From Candidatus Krumholzibacteriota bacterium (GTDB lineage Bacteria > Krumholzibacteriota > Krumholzibacteriia > Krumholzibacteriales > Krumholzibacteriaceae), in contig JAFGPI010000041.1 of NCBI GenBank assembly GCA_016926065.1, positions 1 through 33,405 on the forward strand: a stretch of 33,405 nt of DNA, read 5' to 3'. Below the pieces are notes generated by a model. It was not told where the DNA came from. It did no database searches and saw nothing but the letters and a program-made list of their open reading frames with translations. Both the position numbers and the translations under genes were made by a program. The stretch's first letter is position 1. Each line of letters opens with the position of its first letter. Positions 1 to 11,250 of this stretch are shown piece after piece.

Positions 1-900
1 CACGATCAGGGCCTGCGCCGATAATTGTTCTTTCCCGACTACTTCCGCGGCGAAAATCACTACCGCCGCCAGGGGCGATCCGGAGTGGGCGTCCCCGGCC
101 GCCACGAAGGGCCTCCCCCCTCCCCTTTCCATCCCGGTAAAACCGCTTTTCTCCGCCTCCAGGAAGAAAAACCGGTCGTCCCGTCCCCGGGTTTCCTGCC
201 CGGGTTCGCCGATGCACAGATCAAGGAATATTGCCGGCTCCAGGTTAACGATGTCCGGGGAACGGTCCTCGCCCTCTCCCCGGTATTCCAGCTGCGTGGT
301 AAATCCGATAAAATCCCTGACATGCCCGTATACCCAAGAATAGCTCCGCTGGGTTAGGGCCAGCCGGGCCTGGACGGCCAAGGCCCGGGTTACCTGCATT
401 TCGTCCCCGGCCGCCGCGAAATCCTCGTCTACCAGGTCGTCTCCGTCGTTGTCGATGCCGTCGATAGGATCCTCATTGACCATCCCGTCTCCATCGTCGT
501 CCGCGTGGGCGCCCGGATAACGCTTTCCCGCCGGGCATCCCTCGAATAGGGGATTTTCTCCCGCGCCTATGTCGACCGCCTCGAACGACCAGGGATTGAG
601 GAGGAACTTTTCAGGGGACCCGCCATATTCGAACCGGAGAACCACTCCCCCGCGGCCGAGAAACTCCGTTCCCTCCGTCCCCGGCCAGCGCAAACCCAGC
701 CTTCGGCCGTCGCGCTCGCATTCCTCCAGTCTGCCGCCGGGGTGCAGGTTAGCGGCCACCCGCCCTTTCCGGTGGGTCAGCGGAGGCTGGTTCTGATCCA
801 GGGGTCGATAGATGCTTTCCTGTCCCGGCGCCGACCCTCCCCCCGCCGCGGTAACCAGAACCAGCCATATAACCAGCCTTATTCCTTTTTGTCTTATCAT
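1..900 (-). CDS. Secreted protein, N-terminal part (runs off left edge), with an Asp-rich calcium-binding-like segment
   Basis: Hand translation of the minus strand from ATG at 900 is open to position 1 with no stop: MIRQKGIRLVIWLVLVTAAGGGSAPGQESIYRPLDQNQPP...GAHADDDGDGMVNEDPIDGIDNDGDDLVDED.... Signal peptide-like N-terminus; upstream AAGGAGAGGG ribosome binding site. Absent from the ORF track because no stop lies in the window. Confidence 0.8.
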   Translation of the reverse strand, partial: MIRQKGIRLVIWLVLVTAAGGGSAPGQESIYRPLDQNQPPLTHRKGRVAANLHPGGRLEECERDGRRLGLRWPGTEGTEFLGRGGVVLRFEYGGSPEKFLLNPWSFEAVDIGAGENPLFEGCPAGKRYPGAHADDDGDGMVNEDPIDGIDNDGDDLVDEDFAAAGDEMQVTRALAVQARLALTQRSYSWVYGHVRDFIGFTTQLEYRGEGEDRSPDIVNLEPAIFLDLCIGEPGQETRGRDDRFFFLEAEKSGFTGMERGGGRPFVAAGDAHSGSPLAAVVIFAAEVVGKEQLSAQALIV

Positions 901-938
901 CGTCCCTCTCCTTATCCCCGCTCCATCCTCTGTGCTTA

Positions 939-3506
939 TCAATCCTCCTGGCGGGCCGAATCGGCGTCCTCCCCGGATTCCTCCTGCTCTCCGTTATCCA
1001 GATCTTCCTCCCCCGCTTCATTCCGTTCACCGTTATCCTGGTCTTCCTCCTCCGAGCCCTTCCGTTCATCGTCCTCCCGGCCTTCCTCCCCCGCCACCAG
1101 GGCCACGTCGACCACCGAATCCCCCTCGTTTAGATTTATCACCTTGACTCCCTTGGCCGGCCGCCGGATAAGCGATATGCCCAGGGCGGGGCAACGGATT
1201 ATCATCCCGTTCTTGGTCATGATCATGACTTCATCGGTATCCACTACTTCCTTGACCGCTACCAGGTTGCCGTTTCTCTCTCCGGTGGGAATGCACACCA
1301 CCCCTTTGCCCCCCCGCTTGATATTTCTGAACTCACTGATCCTGGTCCTTTTGCCGTAGCCCTTTTCCGTTATGCAGAGAATCTCCGTCTCCCTCTTGAC
1401 TATAACCATTTCCACCACCTTATCATCCCCCGCCAGGGTGACTCCCTTTACCCCCTGGGTGGCCCGGGAGGTTTCCCGGACGTCCTTCTCCTGGAAGCGG
1501 ATGGCCTTCCCGTTGCGCTTGGCCAGTATCACATCGTCGGTTCCCGAGGTCAGCTTGGCCCCGATGAGGCGGTCCCCCTCGCGCAGCAGGATAGCGATTA
1601 TCCCCCCCCGCCGGGGATTGGCGTAGGCCGAGAGGTGGGTCTTCTTAACGAATCCATCCTGGGTAGCCATTACCAGGTAGGCATCCTTCTCGAAATCGCT
1701 CACCGGTATAAAAGCGGTTATATTTTCCTCCCGGGACATCTCCAGGAGGTTGACTATCGCCTTGCCCCGGGCCAGCCGTCCCCCCTGCGGGACCTCATGC
1801 ACCTTCAGCCAGTAGCATTTTCCGGCGTCGGTGAAAAAGAGGATGTAACTGTGGGTGGAGGCGATGAATATCTGCTCCACGAAGTCTTCCTCCTTCATCC
1901 CCATGCCGGTGATTCCCTTGCCTCCTCTTTTCTGGCGACGGTAGGTGCCTACCGGGATCCGCTTTATATAGCCGCTGTGGGTGATGGTAATTATCATGTC
2001 TTCTTCGGCGATGAGATCCTCCAGCTGCAGATCCCCTTCATCATCTATGATCTCTGTTCTTCTCTCATCGTTGAACCGGCCGTTTATGTCGTCCAGCTCG
2101 TCCCGTATCAACCCGAGCAAGCGCGGGCGGCTCTCCAGGATGGACCGGAAGTACTCTATCTTCTGGATAAGCGCCAGGTATTCCTCGTCTATCTTTTTCC
2201 TCTCCAGCCCGGTCAAGCGCTGCAGCTTCAGGTCGAGGATGGCCTGCGCCTGAATGGGGGTAAGGGCGAATTTCTTTACCAGGGCATTCCGGGCCTCGGC
2301 CGGGGAGGCGCTCTTCTTGATCAGGGCTATCACCGCGTCGATGTTATCCAGCGCGATCTTGTAGCCCTCCAGCACGTGGGCCCTTTCCTCCGCCCGTTTC
2401 AGATCGTACTGGGTGCGCCGGGTGACCACCTCCTGGCGGTGATCGAGGAACAGGCTCATCATTTTCTTGAGGTTCATCACCTGGGGTTTGAGCTGGTTCA
2501 GCGCCAGCATGTTTATCCCATAGGTAACCTGGAGCTGGGTGTGCTTGAAAAGCTGGTTGAGGACCACCTTGGGATAGGAATCCTTCTTCAGCTCAATCAC
2601 CATCCGCATGCCGTCCTTGTCGGATTCATCCCGGATGTCGGAAATGCCGGAGAGTTTCTGTCCTCTCACCAGGTCGGCTATCTTTTCTATGATCGCGGCC
2701 TTGTTGGTCTGGTAGGGTATTTCCGTGATCACAATGTTGGTCTTGCCGCTCTTCTGGGTTTCGATATTGGCCCGGGCCCGCAGCAGGATCTTGCCCCTGC
2801 CGGTGCGGTAGGCCTGCTTAATGCCGGCGCGTCCGTATATGATCCCGCCGGTGGGAAAATCCGGTCCTTTAACAATACCGTAAAGCGCTTCCGGCTCCAT
2901 CTCGGGATTATCCAGGACCGCCTTGAGTCCGGCGACGATTTCCCCCAGGTTGTGCGGGGGAATATTGGTGGCCATTCCCACGGCGATCCCCGAGGCGCCG
3001 TTGATCAGCAGGTTGGGCACCTTGGAGGGAAGGACCAGGGCCATTTGCCGGGTTTCGTCGTAATTGGGCCCGAACTCGACCGTCTCCTTGTCTATATCAC
3101 TGAGCAGTTCCTCGGCGATCTCGTGCATGCGGGCTTCCGTGTACCGCTCCGCGGCCGCCGGATCGCCATCTATCGAGCCGAAGTTGCCCTGGCCGTTAAC
3201 CAACGGATAGCGCATCGAGAAATCCTGGGCCAGCCTGACCACCGCATCGTAGACCGAGGCCGTTCCGTGGGGATGATAGTTGCCGGTCACGTCACCCACC
3301 AGTTTCGCCGATTTCCGGTAAGGCCGGTTATGGGCCAGGTTCAGATCGTTCATGGCCAGCAGAATGCGCCGGTGCACCGGTTTCAGACCATCCCGCACGT
3401 CCGGCAGGGCGCGGGATACGATGACGCTCATCGAATAATCGATATAGCTGCTTTTCATCTCGTCTTCGATGTTTACGGGAACGACTCGTTGCCTGCTCAG
3501 TTCCAT
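939..3506 (-). CDS. gyrA: DNA gyrase subunit A
   Basis: [60 protein letters not shown] active-site region; GyrA-box-like QKRGGKG; acidic C-terminal tail. Confidence 0.98.
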   Translation of the reverse strand: MELSRQRVVPVNIEDEMKSSYIDYSMSVIVSRALPDVRDGLKPVHRRILLAMNDLNLAHNRPYRKSAKLVGDVTGNYHPHGTASVYDAVVRLAQDFSMRYPLVNGQGNFGSIDGDPAAAERYTEARMHEIAEELLSDIDKETVEFGPNYDETRQMALVLPSKVPNLLINGASGIAVGMATNIPPHNLGEIVAGLKAVLDNPEMEPEALYGIVKGPDFPTGGIIYGRAGIKQAYRTGRGKILLRARANIETQKSGKTNIVITEIPYQTNKAAIIEKIADLVRGQKLSGISDIRDESDKDGMRMVIELKKDSYPKVVLNQLFKHTQLQVTYGINMLALNQLKPQVMNLKKMMSLFLDHRQEVVTRRTQYDLKRAEERAHVLEGYKIALDNIDAVIALIKKSASPAEARNALVKKFALTPIQAQAILDLKLQRLTGLERKKIDEEYLALIQKIEYFRSILESRPRLLGLIRDELDDINGRFNDERRTEIIDDEGDLQLEDLIAEEDMIITITHSGYIKRIPVGTYRRQKRGGKGITGMGMKEEDFVEQIFIASTHSYILFFTDAGKCYWLKVHEVPQGGRLARGKAIVNLLEMSREENITAFIPVSDFEKDAYLVMATQDGFVKKTHLSAYANPRRGGIIAILLREGDRLIGAKLTSGTDDVILAKRNGKAIRFQEKDVRETSRATQGVKGVTLAGDDKVVEMVIVKRETEILCITEKGYGKRTRISEFRNIKRGGKGVVCIPTGERNGNLVAVKEVVDTDEVMIMTKNGMIIRCPALGISLIRRPAKGVKVINLNEGDSVVDVALVAGEEGREDDERKGSEEEDQDNGERNEAGEEDLDNGEQEESGEDADSARQED

Positions 3507-3564
3507 CTATCAGTTCCTCCTCCGGACCCTACCCCGGCTTGCCCGGTTCCGTTATAACCTTGCC

Positions 3565-5792
<2,228 letters not shown>

Positions 5793-5885
5793 ATCCGGCT
5801 CCCGGAATCTTATGCCTCATTCTCCCGATTCTATTAGTAAACCCGCTAAAAATAAACAAAAAAATCTCGTTGTCCAGCCCCCTTT

Positions 5886-6998
5886 TCAGATCGGCGCCAC
5901 CCTTTCACAGGCGCCCCCCAGTACCCTGAACCGGGCGGATTTCTCTTTCCCCTCCGGAAAATCGTCTTCCCGGGGAGAGGTGATAAAAGACTGGTAACGG
6001 TCCGTCAAATGTTTCCTGACCCGGACCGTGGTTTCCTCGTCCAGTTCCGAAAAGATATCGTCCAGCAGAACCACCGGCCGCTCCGCCCTCCTCTCCATGA
6101 TGGTAAGGGCCTGCGTCAATTTCAGAATTACCGCCACCAGTCTCCTTCGCCCCTGGGATCCGTATTTCCTCAGCTCGGCCTCGCCCAGGGTAAGCAGGAT
6201 GTCGTCATACTGGGGCCCACACAGCGTATAGCCGCGGCGTCTCTCGTTCTCCCGGCTATTCTCCAGGGCTTCCCGGAGCGCCTCCCGGGTATCTCCCCCC
6301 GGTGCATTGAAGGAACAGGAATAGGCGAGCCGCAGCTCTTCTGCCCCGGGACTAATCTGTCCGTACAGCCGGGCGGCCCGGGAGGATATCTCCCGCAGCG
6401 TTTCCTCCCTCCCCTTGACTATGGCCGCCCCCTTTTCCACCAGCATCTCGTCCCAGGCGGGAAGCTCCCCCCGCGGATCTCCGTTCCCCGCGTATCTGCG
6501 CAGCAGACTGTTCCGGTGCCGGATGACCCTCCGGTACTCCTTGAGGTCGGACAGGAAAAGGGGCGATATCTGCGCCGCCGTGTAATCCAGGAAGGTTCTG
6601 CGGTAGCCGGGCGGACCCGAAGCAATCTCTATATCCTGGGCGGTGAATATTACCGAAGGGACTATCCCGATAATCTCCGCGATCCCCGAGAGTCTCTTCC
6701 CGTTCACCGATCCCCTTATCCGGCCCCCCTTCTCGTAGCCCGCCTCCAGCCGGATATCTATTCCGGTATCGCTTCGTCCCCGCAGCCTGAGGAAGAAATA
6801 TTCCTCTCCGAATTGAACCAGCTCTTCGTAGCGCCGGGTGCGAAAAGACCGCCCCAGCGAGAAGAAATGAATGGCCTCCAAGAGATTGGTCTTTCCCTGG
6901 GCATTACTGCCGGAGATGAAATTAAAGCTTTCGGAAAATTCCAGCGACGCCTTTTTTATGTTGCGGAAACAAACGGTATCAATACGATCTATTACCAA
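5886..6998 (-). CDS. recF: DNA replication and repair protein RecF
   Basis: Walker A GSNAQGKTNLLEAI; signature-like region GSQGRRRLVAVILKLTQA; VVLLDDIFSELDEETT Walker B. Confidence 0.96.
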   Translation of the reverse strand: MVIDRIDTVCFRNIKKASLEFSESFNFISGSNAQGKTNLLEAIHFFSLGRSFRTRRYEELVQFGEEYFFLRLRGRSDTGIDIRLEAGYEKGGRIRGSVNGKRLSGIAEIIGIVPSVIFTAQDIEIASGPPGYRRTFLDYTAAQISPLFLSDLKEYRRVIRHRNSLLRRYAGNGDPRGELPAWDEMLVEKGAAIVKGREETLREISSRAARLYGQISPGAEELRLAYSCSFNAPGGDTREALREALENSRENERRRGYTLCGPQYDDILLTLGEAELRKYGSQGRRRLVAVILKLTQALTIMERRAERPVVLLDDIFSELDEETTVRVRKHLTDRYQSFITSPREDDFPEGKEKSARFRVLGGACERVAPI

Positions 6999-7028
6999 CC
7001 CTCTCGTCCACCTCCCCGCTCTTCCGGC

Positions 7029-8135
7029 TCAACTGATCCTTAAAGGCATCACGATACATAGGTGTTTTACATCCCCGCTCTGTTCGACGGGCATGATTAT
7101 ACCGGCGTTATCCGGCTTATCCAGGCGCATCTCTATATCGTCGCCGTCAATCGTCTTGAGAATATCCTGAATATATGAGGCGTTATATCCGATATCCATG
7201 GCCGCCGCTGAATAAGAAGCCTCCATCTCCTCCCGGGCTTCACCCAGATCCTGAGTGGTCACGTGCAGGGTTATCTTGTCCGCTTCGATCGAAAAGATCA
7301 CCTGGTGGGTAAGGGCGTCGGATAGAATGGAAACCCTCTTGGTGGCCGCCGCCAGTGATTCCTTGGATATCACCAGTTCCTTGTCGTTCCCCGCCGGTAT
7401 CACCTTCTGGTAGTTGGGAAAGGGGCCTTCCAGCAAACGGGAGTAGATCGAGACATCTTGCATCTCGAAAGAGACGCTGTTGTCCCCCAGGGAAACCCGG
7501 ATTAATTCGTCTTTCTCGGCGTAGGCCTTGAAGGTGGACAGCGCCTTGGGAGGTATGATTACGTTCATCTTCTGTACCTCCCCCATATCCTTCTTTAATT
7601 CCACCTTGGCCAGCCGGTGACCGTCGGTGGAAACCATCACCAGACCGTGGCGGTCCACCTCCCAAAGCACTCCGCACAGGGCCGGCCGGGTCAAATCATT
7701 GGATACGGCATATACCGTCTTGTGAATAAGCTTGCCCAGGATTCCCGAATTTATGGAAAACTCCGTCTTGCTTTCCTGCTGCGGAAGCCGGGGAAAATCG
7801 TCCGGATTTCTTCCATTTACCACGAACTTGCTCTTCCCGCACTTGAGGGTGAGCTTTTCCCCGTCTACTTCCAGCGACACCTCATCCCCGGTCAGGGATT
7901 TCACTATTTCCGCGACCTTGCGGGCCGGAGCGGCGATAGCCCCCTCTTTTTCAGTGGTCCCATTGACCTTCGAAGTAACCGAGATATCCAGATCGGTGGC
8001 GGTAAACTTTATCCCATCCTTATCTGCCTTCACCAGCACCATGGAAAGGATGGGCATGGTTGTTTTTCCGGGAACAACCGATGAGATCGCGTTGAACTTC
8101 TTGTTGAGTTCTCCGAGAGAAACGAGAACTTTCAC
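7029..8135 (-). CDS. dnaN: DNA polymerase III subunit beta (sliding clamp)
   Basis: VKVLVSLGELNKKFNAISSVVPGKTTMPILSMVLVKAD...; C-terminal MPLRIS. Start set to the GTG at 8135, which has AGGAGGT upstream; the tracked start is at 8165. Confidence 0.95.
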   Translation of the reverse strand: MKVLVSLGELNKKFNAISSVVPGKTTMPILSMVLVKADKDGIKFTATDLDISVTSKVNGTTEKEGAIAAPARKVAEIVKSLTGDEVSLEVDGEKLTLKCGKSKFVVNGRNPDDFPRLPQQESKTEFSINSGILGKLIHKTVYAVSNDLTRPALCGVLWEVDRHGLVMVSTDGHRLAKVELKKDMGEVQKMNVIIPPKALSTFKAYAEKDELIRVSLGDNSVSFEMQDVSIYSRLLEGPFPNYQKVIPAGNDKELVISKESLAAATKRVSILSDALTHQVIFSIEADKITLHVTTQDLGEAREEMEASYSAAAMDIGYNASYIQDILKTIDGDDIEMRLDKPDNAGIIMPVEQSGDVKHLCIVMPLRIS

Positions 8136-8342
8136 GCCTTTACCTCCTGAATCATCTAGGCACACAAATATTCCGGTTCTGAAATCACGTTAGGGAATCG
8201 AATCATAATTTAAACCGGACTATTCTTCAAGGAAAAAGAGGTCCGGTGAAAGACAGTAGGAGATGAAATAAAAGAATATTTTTATATCTTCAACCGGCGG
8301 GGATGGGGAGGCGGTACAACTACTCTTATGTTAATAGCTAGA

Positions 8343-8370
8343 TAGCAGCAGAAGTAGAAGGTGTGGATAT
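8343..8370 (+). promoter_or_regulatory. Candidate oriC unwinding element: DnaA-trio-like run next to a DnaA box
   Basis: TAG-CAG-CAG-AAG-TAG-AAG (8343-8360), G, then TGTGGATAT (8362-8370; reverse complement ATATCCACA, one mismatch from TTATCCACA), in the dnaA-dnaN spacer. Confidence 0.55.
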
Positions 8371-8480
8371 GTTGAAAGAAGGGGGAAGGCCCCGGAGGAA
8401 GAGAGGATTGTTCCCTCCCGCGCCTGTGGGGGGAGAGGTGAGGAAGAGACAGATATCAATAGTTTTGAAGGCGGGGCGGG

Positions 8481-8535
8481 TTACTCACATACTCCCCACA
8501 GGGAATCAACAGGGGGGTGTGTAAAATGTGGAAAG
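8481..8535. promoter_or_regulatory. Cluster of degenerate DnaA-box-like 9-mers in the dnaA-dnaN spacer
   Basis: TTACTCACA (8481-8489, +); minus-strand TTTTACACA (8526-8518) and CTTTCCACA (8535-8527) directly abutting. Confidence 0.45.
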
Positions 8536-8553
8536 AGGAGGCGAAATGATTTG

Positions 8554-9942
8554 CTAGGAACGGGTGAGCTCCTGGCGTATGGTTTGAATCCTCTTTCTCA
8601 GGGAGGGATCGTCCGCGGCAAGTTTTTCGACCTTGCGCAGGGAATGAAGGACCGTGCTGTGGTCGCGGCCGCCGAAGCTTTTGCCGATCTGCACCAGGGA
8701 GAGAGAGGTCAATTCGCGGGCGAGGTAGATAGCTACCTGGCGGGCCAGCACTACGCGGCTGATACGGGTCTTGGCCCTCAGGCTCTCGGCGGGAACGTCA
8801 AAATGCTGGGAGATCGATTGCTGTATGCTTTTGACGGAGATCTTGGTCGCGCCGCCGCGCATGATGTCCTTCAGCACTTCCAACGCCATATCGGGGGTGA
8901 TTTCGCGGCAATTTATGCTGGAATGGGCAAGGATCCTGATAAGCGAGCCCTCCAGTTCCCGGATGTTGCTCTTCACGTTTTCCGCGATCACCTGGATAAC
9001 GCTGGCCGGGATGTGAATGCGCTCTTTCTCCACTTTTTTGGAAAGGATGGCGATCCGGGTTTCCAGGTCCGGGGGCTGGATGTCGGTGGTAAGGCCCCAT
9101 TCGAAGCGGGAAACGAGCCTTTCCTGCAGGGTGGGTATCTCCTTGGGGGGTCGGTCGCTGGTGCACACGATCTGGCGGTTGGCGTCGTAGAGGGAGTTGA
9201 AGGTGAAGAAAAATTCCTCCTGGGTGCTCTCCTTACCGGCCAGGAAATGGATGTCGTCTATAAGCAGGATATCTATATCTCTGTATTTCTTTTTAAATTC
9301 TAGTGTTGAGCCCGTTCTGATGGCGTGGATCAACTCGTTGACAAAGCTCTCGGTGGAAACGTAGGAAATCCTCATGGCGGGGTGTTCTTCCCGCACGAAA
9401 TGACCTATGGCCTGCAAAAGATGGGTCTTACCCAGTCCGGCCCCGCCGTAGATGAAAAGGGGATTGTAGGTGGACGCCGGTTTTTCCGCCACCGCCAGGG
9501 CCGCCGCGTGGGTGAGCCGGTTTCCGCTCCCGGCCACGAATTCGCTGAAGGTGTAGCGGGGATTCAGCCGCAGATTATCGTTCTGGGCCGCCGGACGGGG
9601 CGCGGGGGAGGGGCGCAGGGGAGGCCGGGAGGGAGGGGTAACCCGGGAGGCCGAGGGGGAAGCCTTGAACTCTATATTTACCTTCTCTCCCAGGACTTCA
9701 TGGGCGGCGGATTGAATCTTGTCGATATGATGCTCCGCCAGCCAGTCTATAAAGAAGGTGTTGGGGCCCTCGATACAGATCGAGCCGTTTTCGTAGCCCA
9801 CCAGGCGGGTGGGCTTGAACCAGGTCTGAAATGATTGGTTGTTGACCACGGCGCAGATCTTTTTCAGGATTGCTTCCCAGATCTGGAGCAAAGACTCGGG
9901 GCCTGACAGGCACCCACCGGTGGCTTCTTTCCCAGTTTCCAT
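8554..9942 (-). CDS. dnaA: Chromosomal replication initiator protein DnaA
   Basis: NPLFIYGGAGLGKTHLLQAIGH Walker A; IDILLIDDIHFLAGKESTQEEFFFTFN Walker B; GGRDHSTVLHSLRKVEKL domain IV signature. The tracked start is 9984; the internal ATG at 9942 is an equally plausible start. Confidence 0.97.
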   Translation of the reverse strand: METGKEATGGCLSGPESLLQIWEAILKKICAVVNNQSFQTWFKPTRLVGYENGSICIEGPNTFFIDWLAEHHIDKIQSAAHEVLGEKVNIEFKASPSASRVTPPSRPPLRPSPAPRPAAQNDNLRLNPRYTFSEFVAGSGNRLTHAAALAVAEKPASTYNPLFIYGGAGLGKTHLLQAIGHFVREEHPAMRISYVSTESFVNELIHAIRTGSTLEFKKKYRDIDILLIDDIHFLAGKESTQEEFFFTFNSLYDANRQIVCTSDRPPKEIPTLQERLVSRFEWGLTTDIQPPDLETRIAILSKKVEKERIHIPASVIQVIAENVKSNIRELEGSLIRILAHSSINCREITPDMALEVLKDIMRGGATKISVKSIQQSISQHFDVPAESLRAKTRISRVVLARQVAIYLARELTSLSLVQIGKSFGGRDHSTVLHSLRKVEKLAADDPSLRKRIQTIRQELTRS

Positions 9943-10013
9943 TCGCGCTTTCAAGGGGACAGTTATCCCCAGGAAAAAGATCAATTTTTCTCGCAGCTCA
10001 AGCTTTCCACATT

Positions 10014-10022
10014 TGTGGATAA
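10014..10022 (-). promoter_or_regulatory. Perfect consensus DnaA box (TTATCCACA on - strand)
   Basis: TGTGGATAA on + strand, 72 nt upstream of the dnaA ATG at 9942. Nearby variants: CTTTCCACA 10003-10011, TTTTCCACA 10082-10090, TTATCCCCA 9963-9971. Confidence 0.75.
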
Positions 10023-10370
10023 CTCGGTAATTTATTTAATTACAGCTTGTTTGGCGGGTCGTTTAATATGGTGACAGAGCTTTTTCCACATTTTCCCAGC
10101 GAGCGGAGTATTTATGGCAATTCTTGGAGAAGCTTGAAATAGGTCACTCCCCTCATCCCGCGGACGGTAATCTATCATATGGGGACGAAATATATCAAGA
10201 GGTTTTTTTCGACCCGGGGAAAATAATTTCAAAAGGTTGGGATATATGGAAATACAATTTAAGATAAAGCTTAAGGGGGGAATGGCCGGAGAGGGAGGCC
10301 CGGGAGGCTCCGGGAGGAAGGGTGGAAGGGAAAGAAAAAAAAAGAGTTAAAATTTGAAGAAATAAAAAAC

Positions 10371-10399
10371 TTGACAAAAAAAAACGGGTTTTCTATTGT
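10371..10399 (+). promoter_or_regulatory. Candidate sigma-70-type promoter for rpmH-rnpA-yidD-yidC
   Basis: TTGACA (10371-10376), 17-nt spacer, TATTGT (10394-10399); 80 nt upstream of the rpmH ATG, in AT-rich DNA. Confidence 0.55.
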
Positions 10400-10478
10400 A
10401 AGTTGTTTATATTTAGCTAAGGAATAAGCGGGGAAATAGGAAATCGGAAAATCGGGGGAGATGGAAAAAGGAAAATAA

Positions 10479-10613
10479 ATGAAACGCACATATCAGCCGC
10501 ATAATAAGAGAAGAAAAAGGAATCACGGTTTCAGAAAAAGGATGAGTACCAAGAACGGCCGCATGATCCTCAAAAGAAGGAGGGCGAGAGGAAGAAAGAG
10601 GTTGGCGGTTTAG
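10479..10613 (+). CDS. rpmH: 50S ribosomal protein L34
   Basis: Hand translation: [44 protein letters not shown]. Absent from the ORF track because it is only 44 aa. Confidence 0.97.
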   Translation: MKRTYQPHNKRRKRNHGFRKRMSTKNGRMILKRRRARGRKRLAV

Positions 10614-10637
10614 CCAGGGAAAGAAGATAAAACTTCG

Positions 10638-10985
10638 ATGGCTACAAGGAAGTTGAAGAAAAACTGGCAGTTTAGAGAGGTATACCAGGAAGGTAAAAGA
10701 GAAGCCGGAGAAAAGATCATCATATATTACCTGCGGACAGAGAGCGAAGGAATATTACCCGGTTTTGTGGCAAGCAAGAAGAATGTAGGAAAGGCATATC
10801 AGCGAAACAGGGCGAAAAGGCAGATGAGAGAAATATTCAGAAAATTACAAAGTCGCTTCATCGAGCAAAATCTCTGGATAGTATTTATTGCTTCTTTTCG
10901 CCCCACGGAGACGTCATTTCAAGAATTACTGGAAGAAGTAGAGCGCTCATTGCTCAGGGCGAGACTAATATCAAGCAGCGGATGA
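10638..10985 (+). CDS. rnpA: Ribonuclease P protein component
   Basis: Directly after rpmH; RNRAKRQMREIFR signature; basic 115 aa protein. Confidence 0.93.
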   Translation: MATRKLKKNWQFREVYQEGKREAGEKIIIYYLRTESEGILPGFVASKKNVGKAYQRNRAKRQMREIFRKLQSRFIEQNLWIVFIASFRPTETSFQELLEEVERSLLRARLISSSG

Positions 10986-11206
10986 TATCAAAGATTCTGA
11001 AAAATGCTGGCCTGAAGGCTGTCCAGATATACAGAATTGCAATTTCCCCGTATCACGCACCGGTCTGCCGATTCACGCCCACCTGTTCCCAGTATGCCGA
11101 GGAAGCGATTAGCAGGTACGGCCTGTTCAAGGGCGGCTATAAAGCTTTTCGGCGCATTCTGAAATGCCATCCGTTCTCGGCCGGAGGATTCGATCCGGTC
11201 GGCTGA
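10982..11206 (+). CDS. yidD: Membrane protein insertion efficiency factor YidD
   Basis: AISPYHAPVCRFTPTCSQYAEEAISRYGLFKGGYKAFRRILKCHPFSAGGFDPV; 4-nt ATGA overlap with rnpA. Confidence 0.96.
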   Translation: MISKILKNAGLKAVQIYRIAISPYHAPVCRFTPTCSQYAEEAISRYGLFKGGYKAFRRILKCHPFSAGGFDPVG

Positions 11207-11250
11207 AAATCCGGTAATGAAAAGCATACCGCTGGGAAGGGAATCGAAGA

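Noticed and set aside
1635-3557. 640-aa + strand ORF opposite gyrA
   Set aside because: Antisense shadow of a clearly coding gyrA; the translation has no recognisable domain, and codon structure favours the minus strand.
6009-7043. 344-aa + strand ORF opposite recF
   Set aside because: Antisense to recF, Pro/Arg-rich with no domain signature.
8551-9303. 250-aa + strand ORF opposite dnaA
   Set aside because: Antisense to conserved dnaA; no recognisable family.
10321-10390. A-rich tract considered as the main origin melting region
   Set aside because: It coincides with a good rpmH promoter and has no abutting DnaA box; the dnaA-dnaN spacer fits better.
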